Notes: generated from the sequence alone by a model not told the origin. 64,000 nucleotides of DNA from Candidatus Eisenbergiella merdavium (GCA_019119595.1 DWWS01000050.1:105938-169937), one strand, 5' to 3'. Shown: positions 37,047 through 47,807, counted from the first letter of the stretch. Program-made: numbers and translations.

Positions 37047-38597
37047 CTTTCCCCAGCCCAGGCTGCAGCCGTCCGCGCAGATGAGATACCAGCCCTTTTC
37101 GCCGTCCGCAGGGAAGGTCAGACCGTTCAGATAATCCCGCACCGTGCTGCCCTGAGCGTCAAGGCTTATGGTATGAGCCGCGTCCTGGGGCCTTAGGGCC
37201 AGCGCGAGGGCGTGGGAGGGCTCAAAGCGGTTCTTTTTCACGGTTCCCAGATGGAGTCCGGGACGAAGAACCTTCAGGCCTCTAAGGACCGGCGTTTCCT
37301 CCGGTGCCAGATAGAGCTGCTCCCCAAAGCGAAGATAGATTCCGGAAAGCTTCACCCGCAGATTTTCCTTTGCGAAGGCGGCAAATTCCGCGCAGTCCTT
37401 TTCCGAAAGGCCCTTTTCCCCGTCCCGGCGGCGCGTCCGCTTACCGACGGCTTCTTCCTTTCCGGCTGTCTTTTGTCCGGCTGTCTCCTGTTCGGTTCCC
37501 TTCTGCCCTGCTGTCGTTTGCCCGGCTCCCGCCTGTCCGGCCGTCTTTTGCCCGGATGCCTCTTGTCTGGATGCCTCCTGTCCTGCCGCCCCTTCCTTTT
37601 CCAGCACTGCCACAAAATGGCCTTCTCCCTTCAGCTTATGGGGCCACAGCCTCATCGTATGCTGAAGTTCCTCAGCCTGTTGAAGTCTATCCACATGCTG
37701 AAGTCCCTCCGCATACCGAAATCCCTCCGAGGGCAGCGTTGCGTTTTCTCCATCCTGTTCGTCCTGCTCCTCCAGCTCCGCCCATTCCGACCGGCCGGGC
37801 GCAAAGCCTTCGGGTCTGCGGACGGGAAGAATATGCAGATCCGGATGCTTCTTCAGAAGACGCGCGATGCTTCCCTCATCCTCCGCCGGAGCGAACGTAC
37901 AGGTGGAATAACAGAGCCTGCCGCCGTGACGGAGCAGGCGGTAAGCGCATTCCAGAATCTCATCCTGTCTGGCGGCGCACATCCTGACATTTTCCGGGCT
38001 CCATTCCTCTCCCGCCGCTTCGTTTTTGCGGAACATCCCCTCCCCGGAGCAGGGCGCGTCCACCAGGATCCGGTCAAAAAAGCCGGGGAAGCGCTCCGCC
38101 AGCCGGTCAGGGGTCTCGTTCAGGACCAGGGCGTTTCTCACGCCCATCCGCTCGATATTTTCCGAAAGAATGCCCGCGCGGGCCGGATGAACCTCGTTGC
38201 AGACAAGAAGCCCCTCTCCGCGCATGGCCGCCGCGATCTGCGTGCTCTTTCCGCCCGGAGCCGCGCACAGATCCATGATCCGCTCGCCCGGAGCGGCTTC
38301 CAGAAACGGGACGGCCGCCATGGCGCTGGGCTCCTGAATATAGTAAACCCCGGCCTCATGCCAGGGATGCTTTCCGGGCTGAGGATCCTCCCCGTTTTTT
38401 TCATAATAAAAGCCGTTCTCCTCCCAGGGAACGGGCAGCAGAGCAAAGGGGCTTCTGCGCAAAAACTCCTCTCTGTCCATTTTCATGGGATTCACCCGCA
38501 GCGCCTGATATCTTTCCTGCTCCAGCGCTTCCATAAACGCCTCATACTCGCCGCCAAGCTGCAGCTTCATCCTGTCCCTGAATTTTTCCGGAATCAT
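36990..38597 (-). CDS. RsmF/NOL1-NOP2-Sun family rRNA m5C methyltransferase
   Basis: About 535 residues from the ATG at 38597, which has AAAGGA eight bases upstream; an ATG at 38615 lacks a site. An N-terminal domain (about 1-85) precedes the SAM-dependent core with MDLCAAPGGKSTQ, VDAPCSGEGMF (release Cys), CYSTCTF (nucleophile Cys) and HGGRL. A C-terminal RsmF-type domain ends it (about 400-535). It likely makes 5-methylcytosine in 16S rRNA. A pentapeptide-repeat insert near 335-385 separates core and tail. Its last codons are duplicated across the toxin-antitoxin islet. Confidence 0.88.
   Translation of the reverse strand: MIPEKFRDRMKLQLGGEYEAFMEALEQERYQALRVNPMKMDREEFLRRSPFALLPVPWEENGFYYEKNGEDPQPGKHPWHEAGVYYIQEPSAMAAVPFLEAAPGERIMDLCAAPGGKSTQIAAAMRGEGLLVCNEVHPARAGILSENIERMGVRNALVLNETPDRLAERFPGFFDRILVDAPCSGEGMFRKNEAAGEEWSPENVRMCAARQDEILECAYRLLRHGGRLCYSTCTFAPAEDEGSIARLLKKHPDLHILPVRRPEGFAPGRSEWAELEEQDEQDGENATLPSEGFRYAEGLQHVDRLQQAEELQHTMRLWPHKLKGEGHFVAVLEKEGAAGQEASRQEASGQKTAGQAGAGQTTAGQKGTEQETAGQKTAGKEEAVGKRTRRRDGEKGLSEKDCAEFAAFAKENLRVKLSGIYLRFGEQLYLAPEETPVLRGLKVLRPGLHLGTVKKNRFEPSHALALALRPQDAAHTISLDAQGSTVRDYLNGLTFPADGEKGWYLICADGCSLGWGKLAGGMMKNHYPKGLRKNW
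37455..37600 (-). repeat. Degenerate 15-bp tandem repeats in the rsmF-like gene
   Basis: About ten imperfect 15-base units encode pentapeptides such as ASGQK, TAGQA, TAGQK, GTEQE, TAGQK and TAGKE in a charged Gln/Gly/Ala linker between the methyltransferase core and the C-terminal domain. The linker is far longer than the family needs. Confidence 0.75.
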
Positions 38598-38651
38598 GCT
38601 TTTGTTCCTTTCCATTTATGTTTTACTCTCGTTTACTGATAGAATGTCCTT

Positions 38652-38684
38652 AACGGTATGATACCGTTCATATCTGATACCGTT
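38652..38684. promoter_or_regulatory. Palindromic operator-like site upstream of rsmF
   Basis: AACGGTAT, one base, ATACCGTT (38652-38668) is a perfect 8-bp dyad. A further half-site GATACCGTT follows at 38676-38684 and a weaker CATACCGG near 38705. It lies about 55 bp upstream of the methyltransferase start and could bind a dimeric repressor; which one is unknown. Confidence 0.4.
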
Positions 38685-38746
38685 TTGTATGCTCATTATC
38701 GCTCATACCGGTCTGCGCTGTCAAACCTTCGTTATAAAAAACTATA

Positions 38747-38783
38747 GAAAAAAGCCGCCGCTATCACTGATAGCTGACGGCTG
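38747..38783 (-). terminator. Terminator after the GH51 gene
   Basis: On the minus strand AGCCG-C/T-GCTATCA pairs with TGATAGC-GGCGGCT, with two mismatches, and TTTTTTC follows. Confidence 0.75.
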
Positions 38784-38847
38784 ATTTCTCATCTTCTGTT
38801 TTTATCTTTTTCTGCTCTTATCTTCTTTTCGCTCTATGTCCCGGCTC

Positions 38848-40422
<1,575 letters not shown>

Positions 40423-40473
40423 TCATACTACCGGAATCCTTTCCGTACTTCCAGCTCCTTTCTTCCGTTCTGT

Positions 40474-40503
40474 TTGACTTTTCTTCCGGTGCTGTGCTAT
40501 GCT
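40474..40503 (+). promoter_or_regulatory. Promoter of the AraC-type regulator gene
   Basis: TTGACT (40474-40479), 18 bases, TATGCT (40498-40503); start near 40510. This supports the gene start at 40560 over an in-frame ATG at 40494, which would lie inside the promoter. Confidence 0.5.
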
Positions 40504-40559
40504 TCTCCATGCAGGCAAAGCAGTGCTTCAGCATAAAACGCTTTGGCATGGAGGTAACG

Positions 40560-41423
40560 ATGATCGAGCTTCATTTCTGCGAATATAACCGTTCCAATCA
40601 GGATTACGATACCATATCCCGCCCTTCGGGGAGCGGCGACTATCTCCTTCTGCTCTTAAAAACGCCCATGAAAGTTTATCTCAGGGAGGGGCTTTCCGTC
40701 ACCCGGGAAAACGCCTGTATCCTTTATACTCCCGGATATCCGCAGCACTATCAGGCAGTACGCCGGTTCTGCAACAGCTATCTTCACTTTTCTTCCGGTG
40801 AAGATCCTGCTGATCGTCCCGCCGAAAATTCCGGTAAATGCCCTGCAGAAACTCTCGCAGAAGATCCTTCTGAAAATATTGCACAGAGGTTCTGCATTCC
40901 GGAAAACGAGATCTTTTATCCGCCCGATCCCCAGGAGCTGGATGTCTATTTCCAGCGGCTCCAGCAGGAATTTTTCTCCTCCTCCCCTTACCGGGAAGAG
41001 GCCATACACTGCCTGGTGACGGAGCTTTTCATCGCCCTTTCCCGAAGCCTCTGCCATCCGGCGGCGCAGAAGGAGGAAATGGCGGCCCTGTACCCGGCTT
41101 TTCAGAAGCTCCGGCTGGAAATGCTCACCAACTGCGAGCAGGACTGGAGCCTGGAGCGGCTCTGCAGGAGGGTCAGTCTGGAAAAAAGCCAGTTTTACAG
41201 CTATTATCACAGCTTTTTTTCCTCCACGCCCAAAGGCGATCTGCTTCAGGTCCGTCTGGAAAAGGCAAAAACCCTTCTGAGCAATGAGGCCCTTCAGGTT
41301 GGCGAAGCCGCGAGGTTGTGCGGTTTCGACAGTCCGGCACATTTTTCCCGGTATTTCAGGAAATACTGCGGCTGTTCCCCAACAGAATACAAGAACCGGG
41401 AAAGGAGCTTTCCTGTCGGATAA
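40560..41423 (+). CDS. AraC-family transcriptional regulator
   Basis: 287 residues from the ATG at 40560, with GGAGG five bases upstream. The N-terminal cupin-like ligand domain (about 1-90: DYLLLLLKTPMKVYL, ACILYTPGYPQHYQA) resembles AraC sugar-binding pockets. The C-terminal pair of helix-turn-helix motifs spans about 180-280 (SLERLCRRVSLEKSQFYSYYHSFFSSTPKGDLLQVRLEKAKTLL, then VGEAARLCGFDSPAHFSRYFRKYCGCSPTEYKNR). It most likely activates the divergent arabinofuranosidase gene when arabinosides are present. Confidence 0.9.
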   Translation: MIELHFCEYNRSNQDYDTISRPSGSGDYLLLLLKTPMKVYLREGLSVTRENACILYTPGYPQHYQAVRRFCNSYLHFSSGEDPADRPAENSGKCPAETLAEDPSENIAQRFCIPENEIFYPPDPQELDVYFQRLQQEFFSSSPYREEAIHCLVTELFIALSRSLCHPAAQKEEMAALYPAFQKLRLEMLTNCEQDWSLERLCRRVSLEKSQFYSYYHSFFSSTPKGDLLQVRLEKAKTLLSNEALQVGEAARLCGFDSPAHFSRYFRKYCGCSPTEYKNRERSFPVG

Positions 41424-41429
41424 AATAGT

Positions 41430-41461
41430 GTGCGCCTTGATGCGGCACGCATCATGCGCAC
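41430..41461. repeat. GC-rich palindrome, candidate REP-like element
   Basis: GTGCGC...GATGCG and CGCATC...GCGCAC form an interrupted hairpin after the AraC gene. The words GTGTGCGC and GATGCG also occur together at 31802-31817 before carB, so this may be a dispersed intergenic element. Confidence 0.4.
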
Positions 41462-41533
41462 CACCTGCGCCGAGCGCGATTGCCGTCAGGCAATATATAC
41501 CTTTCGCGCGAGTGCGCATCCACAGCGGAGCGC

Positions 41534-41578
41534 TTTTTTTAGCCGATAGGAAAGTTCCTTTCCTATCGGCTAAAAAAA
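41534..41578. terminator. Bidirectional terminator
   Basis: TTTTTTT followed by AGCCGATAGGAAAG, a three-base loop, CTTTCCTATCGGCT and AAAAAAA. The perfect stem with T tracts on both strands serves the convergent AraC and thioesterase genes. Confidence 0.92.
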
Positions 41579-41589
41579 GGACAGGCTGT

Positions 41590-42021
41590 TCAGTCCTGTC
41601 CCATGCTCATATATTCGGATAGCCTTCCGTAAATTTCCGGGAAATCCCGTTTCAGATGAACCGGCTTCATGCTTTTATCCAGGAAGCAGTGTCCCGTATG
41701 CCCCACCGCATGCAGTAGTCCGTCCTGCGCGCCGTAGATTTCGTATTTCATGCTCATTTTGATCCCACTGAAGCGGTCCGGCAGCACGCGGATAGAAAAA
41801 GTCTCTCCAAAGCGGAAGGAGATCCTGTATTCGCAGGAAGCCTCCAGAACGGGGATCAGAATACCCGCCGCCTCTATCTTGTCGTAGGGAATCCCGATCT
41901 GGCTCAGAGCATCAATCCTGGCCTCCTCCATCCAGCGGATGTAATTGGAATGATGCACGATCCCCATTCGGTCCGTTTCGTAATACTGTACCTTTCGTTC
42001 GTAATTCCTGATTTCGATCAT
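41590..42021 (-). CDS. Acyl-CoA thioesterase, hotdog fold (YbgC/FadM type)
   Basis: 143 residues, family length. It opens with YERKVQYYETDRMGIVHHSNYIRWMEEARI (7-36), which contains the YbgC-type active-site region with Asp17 and the HHSNY helix. The rest is a hotdog fold ending CFLDKSMKPVHLKRDFPE. It hydrolyses short or medium acyl-CoA thioesters; the physiological substrate is not evident. A weak terminator precedes it on the minus strand, so it may be transcribed after the decarboxylase operon by read-through. Confidence 0.9.
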   Translation of the reverse strand: MIEIRNYERKVQYYETDRMGIVHHSNYIRWMEEARIDALSQIGIPYDKIEAAGILIPVLEASCEYRISFRFGETFSIRVLPDRFSGIKMSMKYEIYGAQDGLLHAVGHTGHCFLDKSMKPVHLKRDFPEIYGRLSEYMSMGQD

Positions 42022-42035
42022 TCATACCTCCCAAG

Positions 42036-42067
42036 CGGAAAGGCGGGCATTTTCCAAACGCCCGCCT
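42036..42067 (-). terminator. Terminator after the decarboxylase operon
   Basis: On the minus strand GGCGGGC, an eleven-base loop, GCCCGCC and TTTCC. The T tract is short, so partial read-through into the thioesterase gene is likely. Confidence 0.55.
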
Positions 42068-42116
42068 CCTGAATTTCATTTTTTATGAACAGTCTTTAAA
42101 ATACTGTCAGCCAGCC

Positions 42117-43523
42117 TTATGCCGGATAAGCTCCGTTTTTGGTATCGGCCTGGGTCATATCAACCTTTTCCTGCTGTGCCTGACGATATTTGAAGAAATC
42201 CATTGCAACCTGAGGGAACAGCGCATAGCTGAGCACATCCTCATCCTGCTGCTTCCATTCCTTCATCTCCGCCTCGATCGACTCCAGCTCATTGGGAATC
42301 AGATCCGCAGGACGGCAGGTGATCACTTCCTTATCGCCGATAACCTTCTTCTGTACCTCGGCATCGAAGGGCTTAACGGTAGCGCCGTATTTTCCGGAAA
42401 GCAGATCCTTGGTCTGGTCGGTGGCAACCTTATATCTTTCGCCCATCAGCACGTTAAGCACAGCCTGGGTGCCGACGATCTGGGAGGAAGGCGTAACCAG
42501 CGGGGGCTCTCCGAAGTCCTTTCTCACACGGGGAATCTCCTGCAGAACGTCCTCGTACTTGTCGCTTGCATTCTGGTCCTTCAGCTGGCTCACCATGTTG
42601 GAAAGCATGCCGCCGGGCACCTGGTAGATCAGGGTCTTGATGTTCACGCCAAGCACCTTGGGATCCATCAGGCCGCTCTTTAAGCACTCTTCTCTGTAAG
42701 GACGGAAGTAATCCGCGATCTCTGCAAGCAGGCCCTGATCGTAGCCACTGTCGTAAGGGGTGCCGCGGAAGGTTTCCACCATAACCTCGGTCGCAGGCTG
42801 GGAGGTTCCCAGAGCGAACGGGGAGATCGCGCAGTCGATGATATCCACACCGGCCTCAACCGCCTTCAGATAGGTCATGCTGGCAACGCCGGAGGTATAG
42901 TGGGTATGAAGCTGAATGGGCAGCTTAGTCGCAGATTTCAGCGCACGGATCAGCTTGTCCGCCTCATAGGGAACCAGCAGGCCGGCCATATCCTTGATAC
43001 AGATGGAATTGGCTCCCATGCTCTCGATCTCTTTTGCGATATTCATCCAGTAGTCAAGCGTATAGGCGTCGCCCAGCGTGTAGGACAGGGCGATCTGCGC
43101 ATGGCCGCCTTCCTTATTGCAGGCCTTCACGGCGCGCTCCAGGTTGCGAAGGTCGTTCAGGCAGTCGAAGATACGGATGATATCGATTCCGTTTGCGATG
43201 GATTTCTCAACGAAGTAATCCACCACGTCATCTGCATAGTGACGGTATCCGAGAATGTTCTGGCCTCTGAAAAGCATCTGCAGCTTGGTGTTCTTAAAAG
43301 CCGCTCTCAGCTTTCTCAGCCTCTCCCACGGATCCTCATGCAGGAAACGAAGGGATGCGTCAAAGGTAGCGCCGCCCCAGCATTCCACAGCCGCATAGCC
43401 GACCTTGTCCATCTTCTCCGCAATGGGAAGCATCATTTCGGTAGGCATTCTTGTTGCGATCAGGGACTGATGGGCGTCACGCAGTACAGTTTCCATAATT
43501 TTAATGGGTTTCGGGTCTGACAT
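42117..43523 (-). CDS. oadA: Oxaloacetate decarboxylase alpha-type carboxyltransferase
   Basis: About 468 residues; the ATG at 43523 is eight bases from GGAGG, while that at 43529 is too close. The HMGL-like barrel shows ETVLRDAHQSLIATRM (Asp metal ligand), RGQNILGYRHYADDVV, the carbamylated Lys region SICIKDMAGLL and the metal-binding QLHTHYTSG. The conserved PYC/OADA C-terminal region follows. It has no fused biotinyl domain; biotin is on the separate small subunit. It transfers CO2 from oxaloacetate to biotin (or from biotin to pyruvate). It is last in a five-gene operon. Confidence 0.93.
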   Translation of the reverse strand: MSDPKPIKIMETVLRDAHQSLIATRMPTEMMLPIAEKMDKVGYAAVECWGGATFDASLRFLHEDPWERLRKLRAAFKNTKLQMLFRGQNILGYRHYADDVVDYFVEKSIANGIDIIRIFDCLNDLRNLERAVKACNKEGGHAQIALSYTLGDAYTLDYWMNIAKEIESMGANSICIKDMAGLLVPYEADKLIRALKSATKLPIQLHTHYTSGVASMTYLKAVEAGVDIIDCAISPFALGTSQPATEVMVETFRGTPYDSGYDQGLLAEIADYFRPYREECLKSGLMDPKVLGVNIKTLIYQVPGGMLSNMVSQLKDQNASDKYEDVLQEIPRVRKDFGEPPLVTPSSQIVGTQAVLNVLMGERYKVATDQTKDLLSGKYGATVKPFDAEVQKKVIGDKEVITCRPADLIPNELESIEAEMKEWKQQDEDVLSYALFPQVAMDFFKYRQAQQEKVDMTQADTKNGAYPA

Positions 43524-43576
43524 TTCCATTTCCTCCTAAATTAGTGTATCCATAATCCGCATTCTGACCGGATGAA

Positions 43577-44728
43577 TCAGAACACTCCGAAAATTGCCAT
43601 AAAGGTACCGGCCACAACTGCGGTGCCGATCACGCCGGCCACGTTGGGCCCCATCGCGTGCATCAGCAGGAAGTTGGTGGGATCCGCTTCCGCGCCGACC
43701 TTCTGGGAAACTCTGGCCGCCATGGGAACCGCGGATACACCCGCCGAACCGATCAGCGGATTCACCTTTCCATGGGTTACAATGCACATCAGCTTTCCGA
43801 ACAGAACGCCCGCGGCCGTTCCGAACGCAAACGCGATCAGACCGAGCGCAACGATCTTCAGCGTGTCAGCATTCAGGAATGCCTCTGCGCTGGTGGTTGC
43901 TCCAACGGAGGTACCAAGCAGGATAACAACGATGTACATCAGAGCGTTGGAAGCCGTATCCGCAAGCTGTCTCACAACGCCGGATTCCCGGAACAGGTTA
44001 CCCAGCATCAGCATACCGATCAGAGGCGCCGTGGTAGGAAGGATCAGGGATACGACGATGGTAACGATGATGGGGAACAGGATCTTCTCCAGCTTGGAAA
44101 CCGGACGAAGCTGCTCCATTTTGATCTTACGCTCTTTTTCCGTGGTAAACAGCCGCATGATCGGGGGCTGGATGATCGGAACCAGAGACATATAGGAGTA
44201 AGCGGCCACCGCGATGGGGCCAAGCAGCGCCGTCTGCCCCAGCTTTCCGCACAGGAAGATGGAGGTAGGTCCGTCCGCTCCGCCGATGATAGAAATGGCA
44301 GCCGCAGCCTTATCATTGAAGCCCAGGGCGATGGCGCCGAAATAGGCGGCGAAAATACCGAACTGTGCCGCAGCTCCCAGCAGGAAGCTCTTCGGGTTTG
44401 CAATCAGAGGCCCGAAGTCCGTCATTGCGCCGACGCCCATGAAGATCAGGGACGGCAGGATCGCCCACTCGTCCAGCACATAGAAATAATAAAGCAGGCC
44501 TCCCGTGCCGTTCGCCGCATCCTCCGGATGAAGCATGATATCCGGATAAATGTTCACCAGCAGCATTCCGAAGGCGATCGGGAGCAGAAGCAGGGGTTCA
44601 AATCCCTTGGCTATCGCCAGATAAAGAAATATGCAGGCGATTACGATCATCAGATAGTTTCCCCAGGTCAGATTGAAGAACGCTGTCTGATGGATCAGAT
44701 TGTCAAGTGTAGTTACAATATAGTCCAT
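43577..44728 (-). CDS. oadB: Sodium-translocating decarboxylase beta subunit
   Basis: A 383-residue membrane protein with about nine hydrophobic segments and two characteristic re-entrant stretches: [18 protein letters not shown] (about 95-112) and [15 protein letters not shown] (about 149-163). It couples decarboxylation of carboxybiotin to outward pumping of Na+ and is shared by oxaloacetate, methylmalonyl-CoA and glutaconyl-CoA decarboxylases. It lies between oadA and the biotin carrier gene. Confidence 0.96.
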   Translation of the reverse strand: MDYIVTTLDNLIHQTAFFNLTWGNYLMIVIACIFLYLAIAKGFEPLLLLPIAFGMLLVNIYPDIMLHPEDAANGTGGLLYYFYVLDEWAILPSLIFMGVGAMTDFGPLIANPKSFLLGAAAQFGIFAAYFGAIALGFNDKAAAAISIIGGADGPTSIFLCGKLGQTALLGPIAVAAYSYMSLVPIIQPPIMRLFTTEKERKIKMEQLRPVSKLEKILFPIIVTIVVSLILPTTAPLIGMLMLGNLFRESGVVRQLADTASNALMYIVVILLGTSVGATTSAEAFLNADTLKIVALGLIAFAFGTAAGVLFGKLMCIVTHGKVNPLIGSAGVSAVPMAARVSQKVGAEADPTNFLLMHAMGPNVAGVIGTAVVAGTFMAIFGVF

Positions 44729-44856
44729 TTATGTTGACCTCCCATTCCATTTGCCAAACTCACAGGCCTGAGTGCCCGGCTGCAGGGCTTCCGGCAGAAC
44801 AGACGCTGTCCGCAGCTCTGCAGCCTTATGGGATTGGCAGGACGTTCCTTCCGTGC

Positions 44857-45261
44857 TTAGTTTAACGTTGCGAGCAGAGCGCCTGCCTCAATGGCATCGC
44901 CAACCGCTACGTCGATGCTGGCAACGGTACCGTCCTGAGGAGCAACAACCGGGATCTCCATCTTCATGGCCTCAATGGTCACAACGGCATCTCCGGCCTT
45001 CACCGCCTGTCCTACCTTTGCGTCAATGCTGTAAACCTTGCCCGCCGCGCCGGCTTCTACGCGGATGCTTCCCGCCGCGCCGGAAGGAGCTGCCGCAGGT
45101 GCAGGAGCAGGAGCGGGTGCCGGAGCAGGTGCTGCCGCAGGGGCAGGTGCCGCCGGTCTGGGCGCGGCCTTGGGAGCGGCAACGGGAGCGGCACCCTGAG
45201 CGCCCTCTTCCACTACAACATCGTATACGTTTCCATTCACGGTAATGGTATAATTCTTCAT
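44857..45261 (-). CDS. Biotin carboxyl carrier subunit
   Basis: 134 residues. A short N-terminal strand region (KNYTITVNGNVYDVVVEEG) is followed by an Ala/Pro-rich flexible linker (about 28-65) and a lipoyl/biotinyl domain with the biotinylation site EAMKMEI (Lys near 99). The Pro-Ala swinging arm matches gamma subunits of Na+-pumping decarboxylases and the 1.3S subunit of transcarboxylase. It shuttles CO2 between the carboxyltransferases and OadB. Confidence 0.95.
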   Translation of the reverse strand: MKNYTITVNGNVYDVVVEEGAQGAAPVAAPKAAPRPAAPAPAAAPAPAPAPAPAPAAAPSGAAGSIRVEAGAAGKVYSIDAKVGQAVKAGDAVVTIEAMKMEIPVVAPQDGTVASIDVAVGDAIEAGALLATLN

Positions 45262-45293
45262 GTTTGATTTTCCTCCTGTATCGTCCTTTTCTT

Positions 45294-46076
45294 TTATTTA
45301 TTCGCTTTCCATCTGCTTCCGGGAACGCGTCTGATGCTTCTTACAACGAAGCCCTCGGGAGACGGTGCTCCCTCGCTTGCTGCGATCGCCGCCGCGATCA
45401 CTGCCACAAGCTCATAATCATCCATCGGGTTCTGCGCTGCGGGTGCTGCAGGTGCCGCAGGTACAGGAGCGGGTGCTGCCGCAGCAACGGGAGCCGCTTC
45501 CTTCTTCGCTTCCGGCTCCTTCTTTCCGCCGGAGAACGCCGCCTGGATCTTGGGGATAAAGTTAAAGCAGTAAATGATCAGGCAGATCAGGATCAGGATC
45601 GTGAATACGGTTCCCATGCCAAGAACGGTGTTCAGCGCCGCATTCTGCATCATTTCCCCAAAAGAATATTCCACATTGGTCGTAATGCTGCTCAGCATCA
45701 GCTCTTCATCCAGCATGATCACGATGTTCGCATCGTGGCTGCTTCCGTCCACATGAACGTCAATGGTGACTCCGTCCGCATTGGCGGAGACTTCATGTCC
45801 GGAAATGGACTGCACCTCTCCGATGTCCTCAAGCGCGCTTTCCCAGCTGTCCAGCGCGGAGGAGATCACCGTATCAGAAGCGTACTGCTCCTGCATCCCC
45901 TGCGCGACGATGGTCTGGATGGAATTGATCACCTGATCCGCATAATCGGCTGCGGAATCCTGCGTGATCCCATAAAGGTTCTCCGCATTTGCAGACGCAT
46001 CATCCGCCCCGCTGCAGGCCGTCATACTGAAAACGCAGATGAGAGCCATTCCTAATGTTAACAACTTCCTTTTCAT
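45294..46076 (-). CDS. OadG/MmdD-like subunit fused to a lipoprotein-type sensor domain
   Basis: About 260 residues. An N-terminal signal with lipobox (FSMTAC, Cys near 21) leads into an extracellular alpha/beta domain of DUF3887 style (about 30-135). One membrane helix (about 150-175), an Ala/Pro linker and a C-terminal segment MDDYELVAVIAAAIAA..FVVRSIRRVPG follow; the last is typical of OadG-like assembly subunits. OadG anchors the soluble carboxyltransferase to OadB. The extra exported domain is larger than in classical OadG (about 80-90 residues). A second ATG lies at 46088. Confidence 0.8.
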   Translation of the reverse strand: MKRKLLTLGMALICVFSMTACSGADDASANAENLYGITQDSAADYADQVINSIQTIVAQGMQEQYASDTVISSALDSWESALEDIGEVQSISGHEVSANADGVTIDVHVDGSSHDANIVIMLDEELMLSSITTNVEYSFGEMMQNAALNTVLGMGTVFTILILICLIIYCFNFIPKIQAAFSGGKKEPEAKKEAAPVAAAAPAPVPAAPAAPAAQNPMDDYELVAVIAAAIAASEGAPSPEGFVVRSIRRVPGSRWKANK

Positions 46077-46112
46077 ATGAATCGACATGCTCCTTTCAAA
46101 GTCTGCGGCCGT

Positions 46113-47543
46113 TTAAACCGTGCCGTGTTTTTTCGCAGGGCGGTCTTCCCTCTTTGTGAAGAGCATTTCGAACGCGCCGATCACATACTTTCTCGTGTCG
46201 GCAGGCTCAATAATGGTGTCCACATATCCCCTTCCCGCGGCGCTGACAGCGCTCGTCTGCAGGGCCTCGTACTCCTTCGCACATGCGTTCACCGCATCCG
46301 CGCCCTGTCCGTCGCAGATGATCTTCGCCGCAAGGCGGGCATCCATCGTTCCGATCTTCGCATCCGGCCAGCAGTAGGTGATATCCGCGCCGAGGGCCTT
46401 GGAATTCATCACCACATAAGCGCTTCCGTATGCCATTCCGGTCACCACGTTCACCTTGGGCACGGTCGCATTGGCAAACGCGTATGTAAGACGCGCGGCC
46501 GCCTTTGCGATCTTTTTCTCGGAGCACTTGTCCGCCGTGAAGCCGTTCACGTTGGTCAGGGTGAGAACCGGAATGCTGAACGCATCGCAGAAGCTCACGA
46601 ATTCAGCCGCCTTGTCACAGCCTGCAGGAGAAAGGGCGGCGTCAAAGGAAGCCGTCTTCTGGCCGTTCTCGTCATAAACCTCGCTGCGGTTTGCGACCGC
46701 TCCCACGGTCATGCCGTTCAGCTTCATAAAGCCGGTGACCATTTCCTTCGCGTATGCGGCCTTTACTTCAACAAAAAGATGATCGTCCGCCATCGTGGTA
46801 AGGGCGATCAGGCTGTCTCCCACACACGCGGCCATCGCGGCGTCCGCGCGGTTCAGATCATCCGTGCATTCCACGTAGGAATTGTCGTCCTCATTATTGG
46901 AAGGAAGCATGCATACCAGGTTCCGGATCTGGGCGAGGATCTCCGCCTCTTCACCGACAAAATCCACCAGGCCGGCTTCCTCGCTCTGGAACGCTGCGTC
47001 CGAGGTATCACATTTGGAAATCTCATTTCCTGCCAGCGCGTTGGGCGCGTTCACGAACAGCTTCGCCTTCTTTCCTTCCATGAAGGTAAAGTCGGTGAGC
47101 GCAGGCACCAGAGCAAGTCCGCCGCCGCAGGTTCCGAATACGGCCGTGATCTGAGGGATCACGCCGGAAGCCAAGGTCTGCTTCATATAGATCTCTCCGA
47201 AAGCGTTCAGGGCGTCTGTCGCCTCCTGAAGCCTCAGACCCGCAGAATCGATCAGGCCGATCACGGGAGCGCCCGTCTTCATCGCCAGATCATAGAGGTT
47301 GGTAATCTTCTTCGCATGCATCTCACCGATGCTGCCGCCGAGCACGGAAGCATCCTGGCTGTACACATACACAAGATTGCCGTCGATCACTCCATAACCG
47401 GTGATGCACCCGTCGGATGGAGTTTCTGTCTGTTTCAGATTGAAGTCGGTGGATCTGGCTTTCACCATAGCACCGATCTCAACGAAACTGTTGCCGTCGA
47501 GCAAAGCGTTGATTCTTTGGCTCGCTTGTGAAGTAATACTCAT
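46113..47543 (-). CDS. Acyl-CoA carboxyltransferase (MmdA / 12S type)
   Basis: A 476-residue crotonase-fold carboxyltransferase with two homologous halves. The oxyanion and CoA-binding parts are visible as SQDASVLGGSIGEMHAKK, GLIDSAGLRLQE, VFGTCGGGLALVP and, in the second half, VVTGMAYGSAYVVMNSK. Related enzymes are methylmalonyl-CoA decarboxylase alpha, the 12S transcarboxylase subunit and propionyl-CoA carboxylase beta. It is first in an operon that also encodes an OadA-type (5S-like) carboxyltransferase, so acyl-CoA and keto-acid substrates may share one biotin carrier. It is slightly shorter than typical MmdA (about 510). Confidence 0.88.
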   Translation of the reverse strand: MSITSQASQRINALLDGNSFVEIGAMVKARSTDFNLKQTETPSDGCITGYGVIDGNLVYVYSQDASVLGGSIGEMHAKKITNLYDLAMKTGAPVIGLIDSAGLRLQEATDALNAFGEIYMKQTLASGVIPQITAVFGTCGGGLALVPALTDFTFMEGKKAKLFVNAPNALAGNEISKCDTSDAAFQSEEAGLVDFVGEEAEILAQIRNLVCMLPSNNEDDNSYVECTDDLNRADAAMAACVGDSLIALTTMADDHLFVEVKAAYAKEMVTGFMKLNGMTVGAVANRSEVYDENGQKTASFDAALSPAGCDKAAEFVSFCDAFSIPVLTLTNVNGFTADKCSEKKIAKAAARLTYAFANATVPKVNVVTGMAYGSAYVVMNSKALGADITYCWPDAKIGTMDARLAAKIICDGQGADAVNACAKEYEALQTSAVSAAGRGYVDTIIEPADTRKYVIGAFEMLFTKREDRPAKKHGTV

Positions 47544-47807
47544 CTTTTCAGCCCTCCATTTTATCTTTACTTGAAAATTAAACTTAAACTACGGCCGCTC
47601 CGGGAGCACTGCAGGCTGAAATCTGCGCATCAAAAACAGCTTGTCCGTTTCTGTTTGTTCCATAAGCACCCGTATTATAAAAGTATACCATGGATTCCGA
47701 AAATCTGCCAGATAGAAAACAGATTTTTTTACAATCCTTTCTTCTTTTTTCTACATTTTTTATCTGCTGTGACCGCCGGTCAGATTTCCTTCCCGGCGGC
47801 CCCTCTC

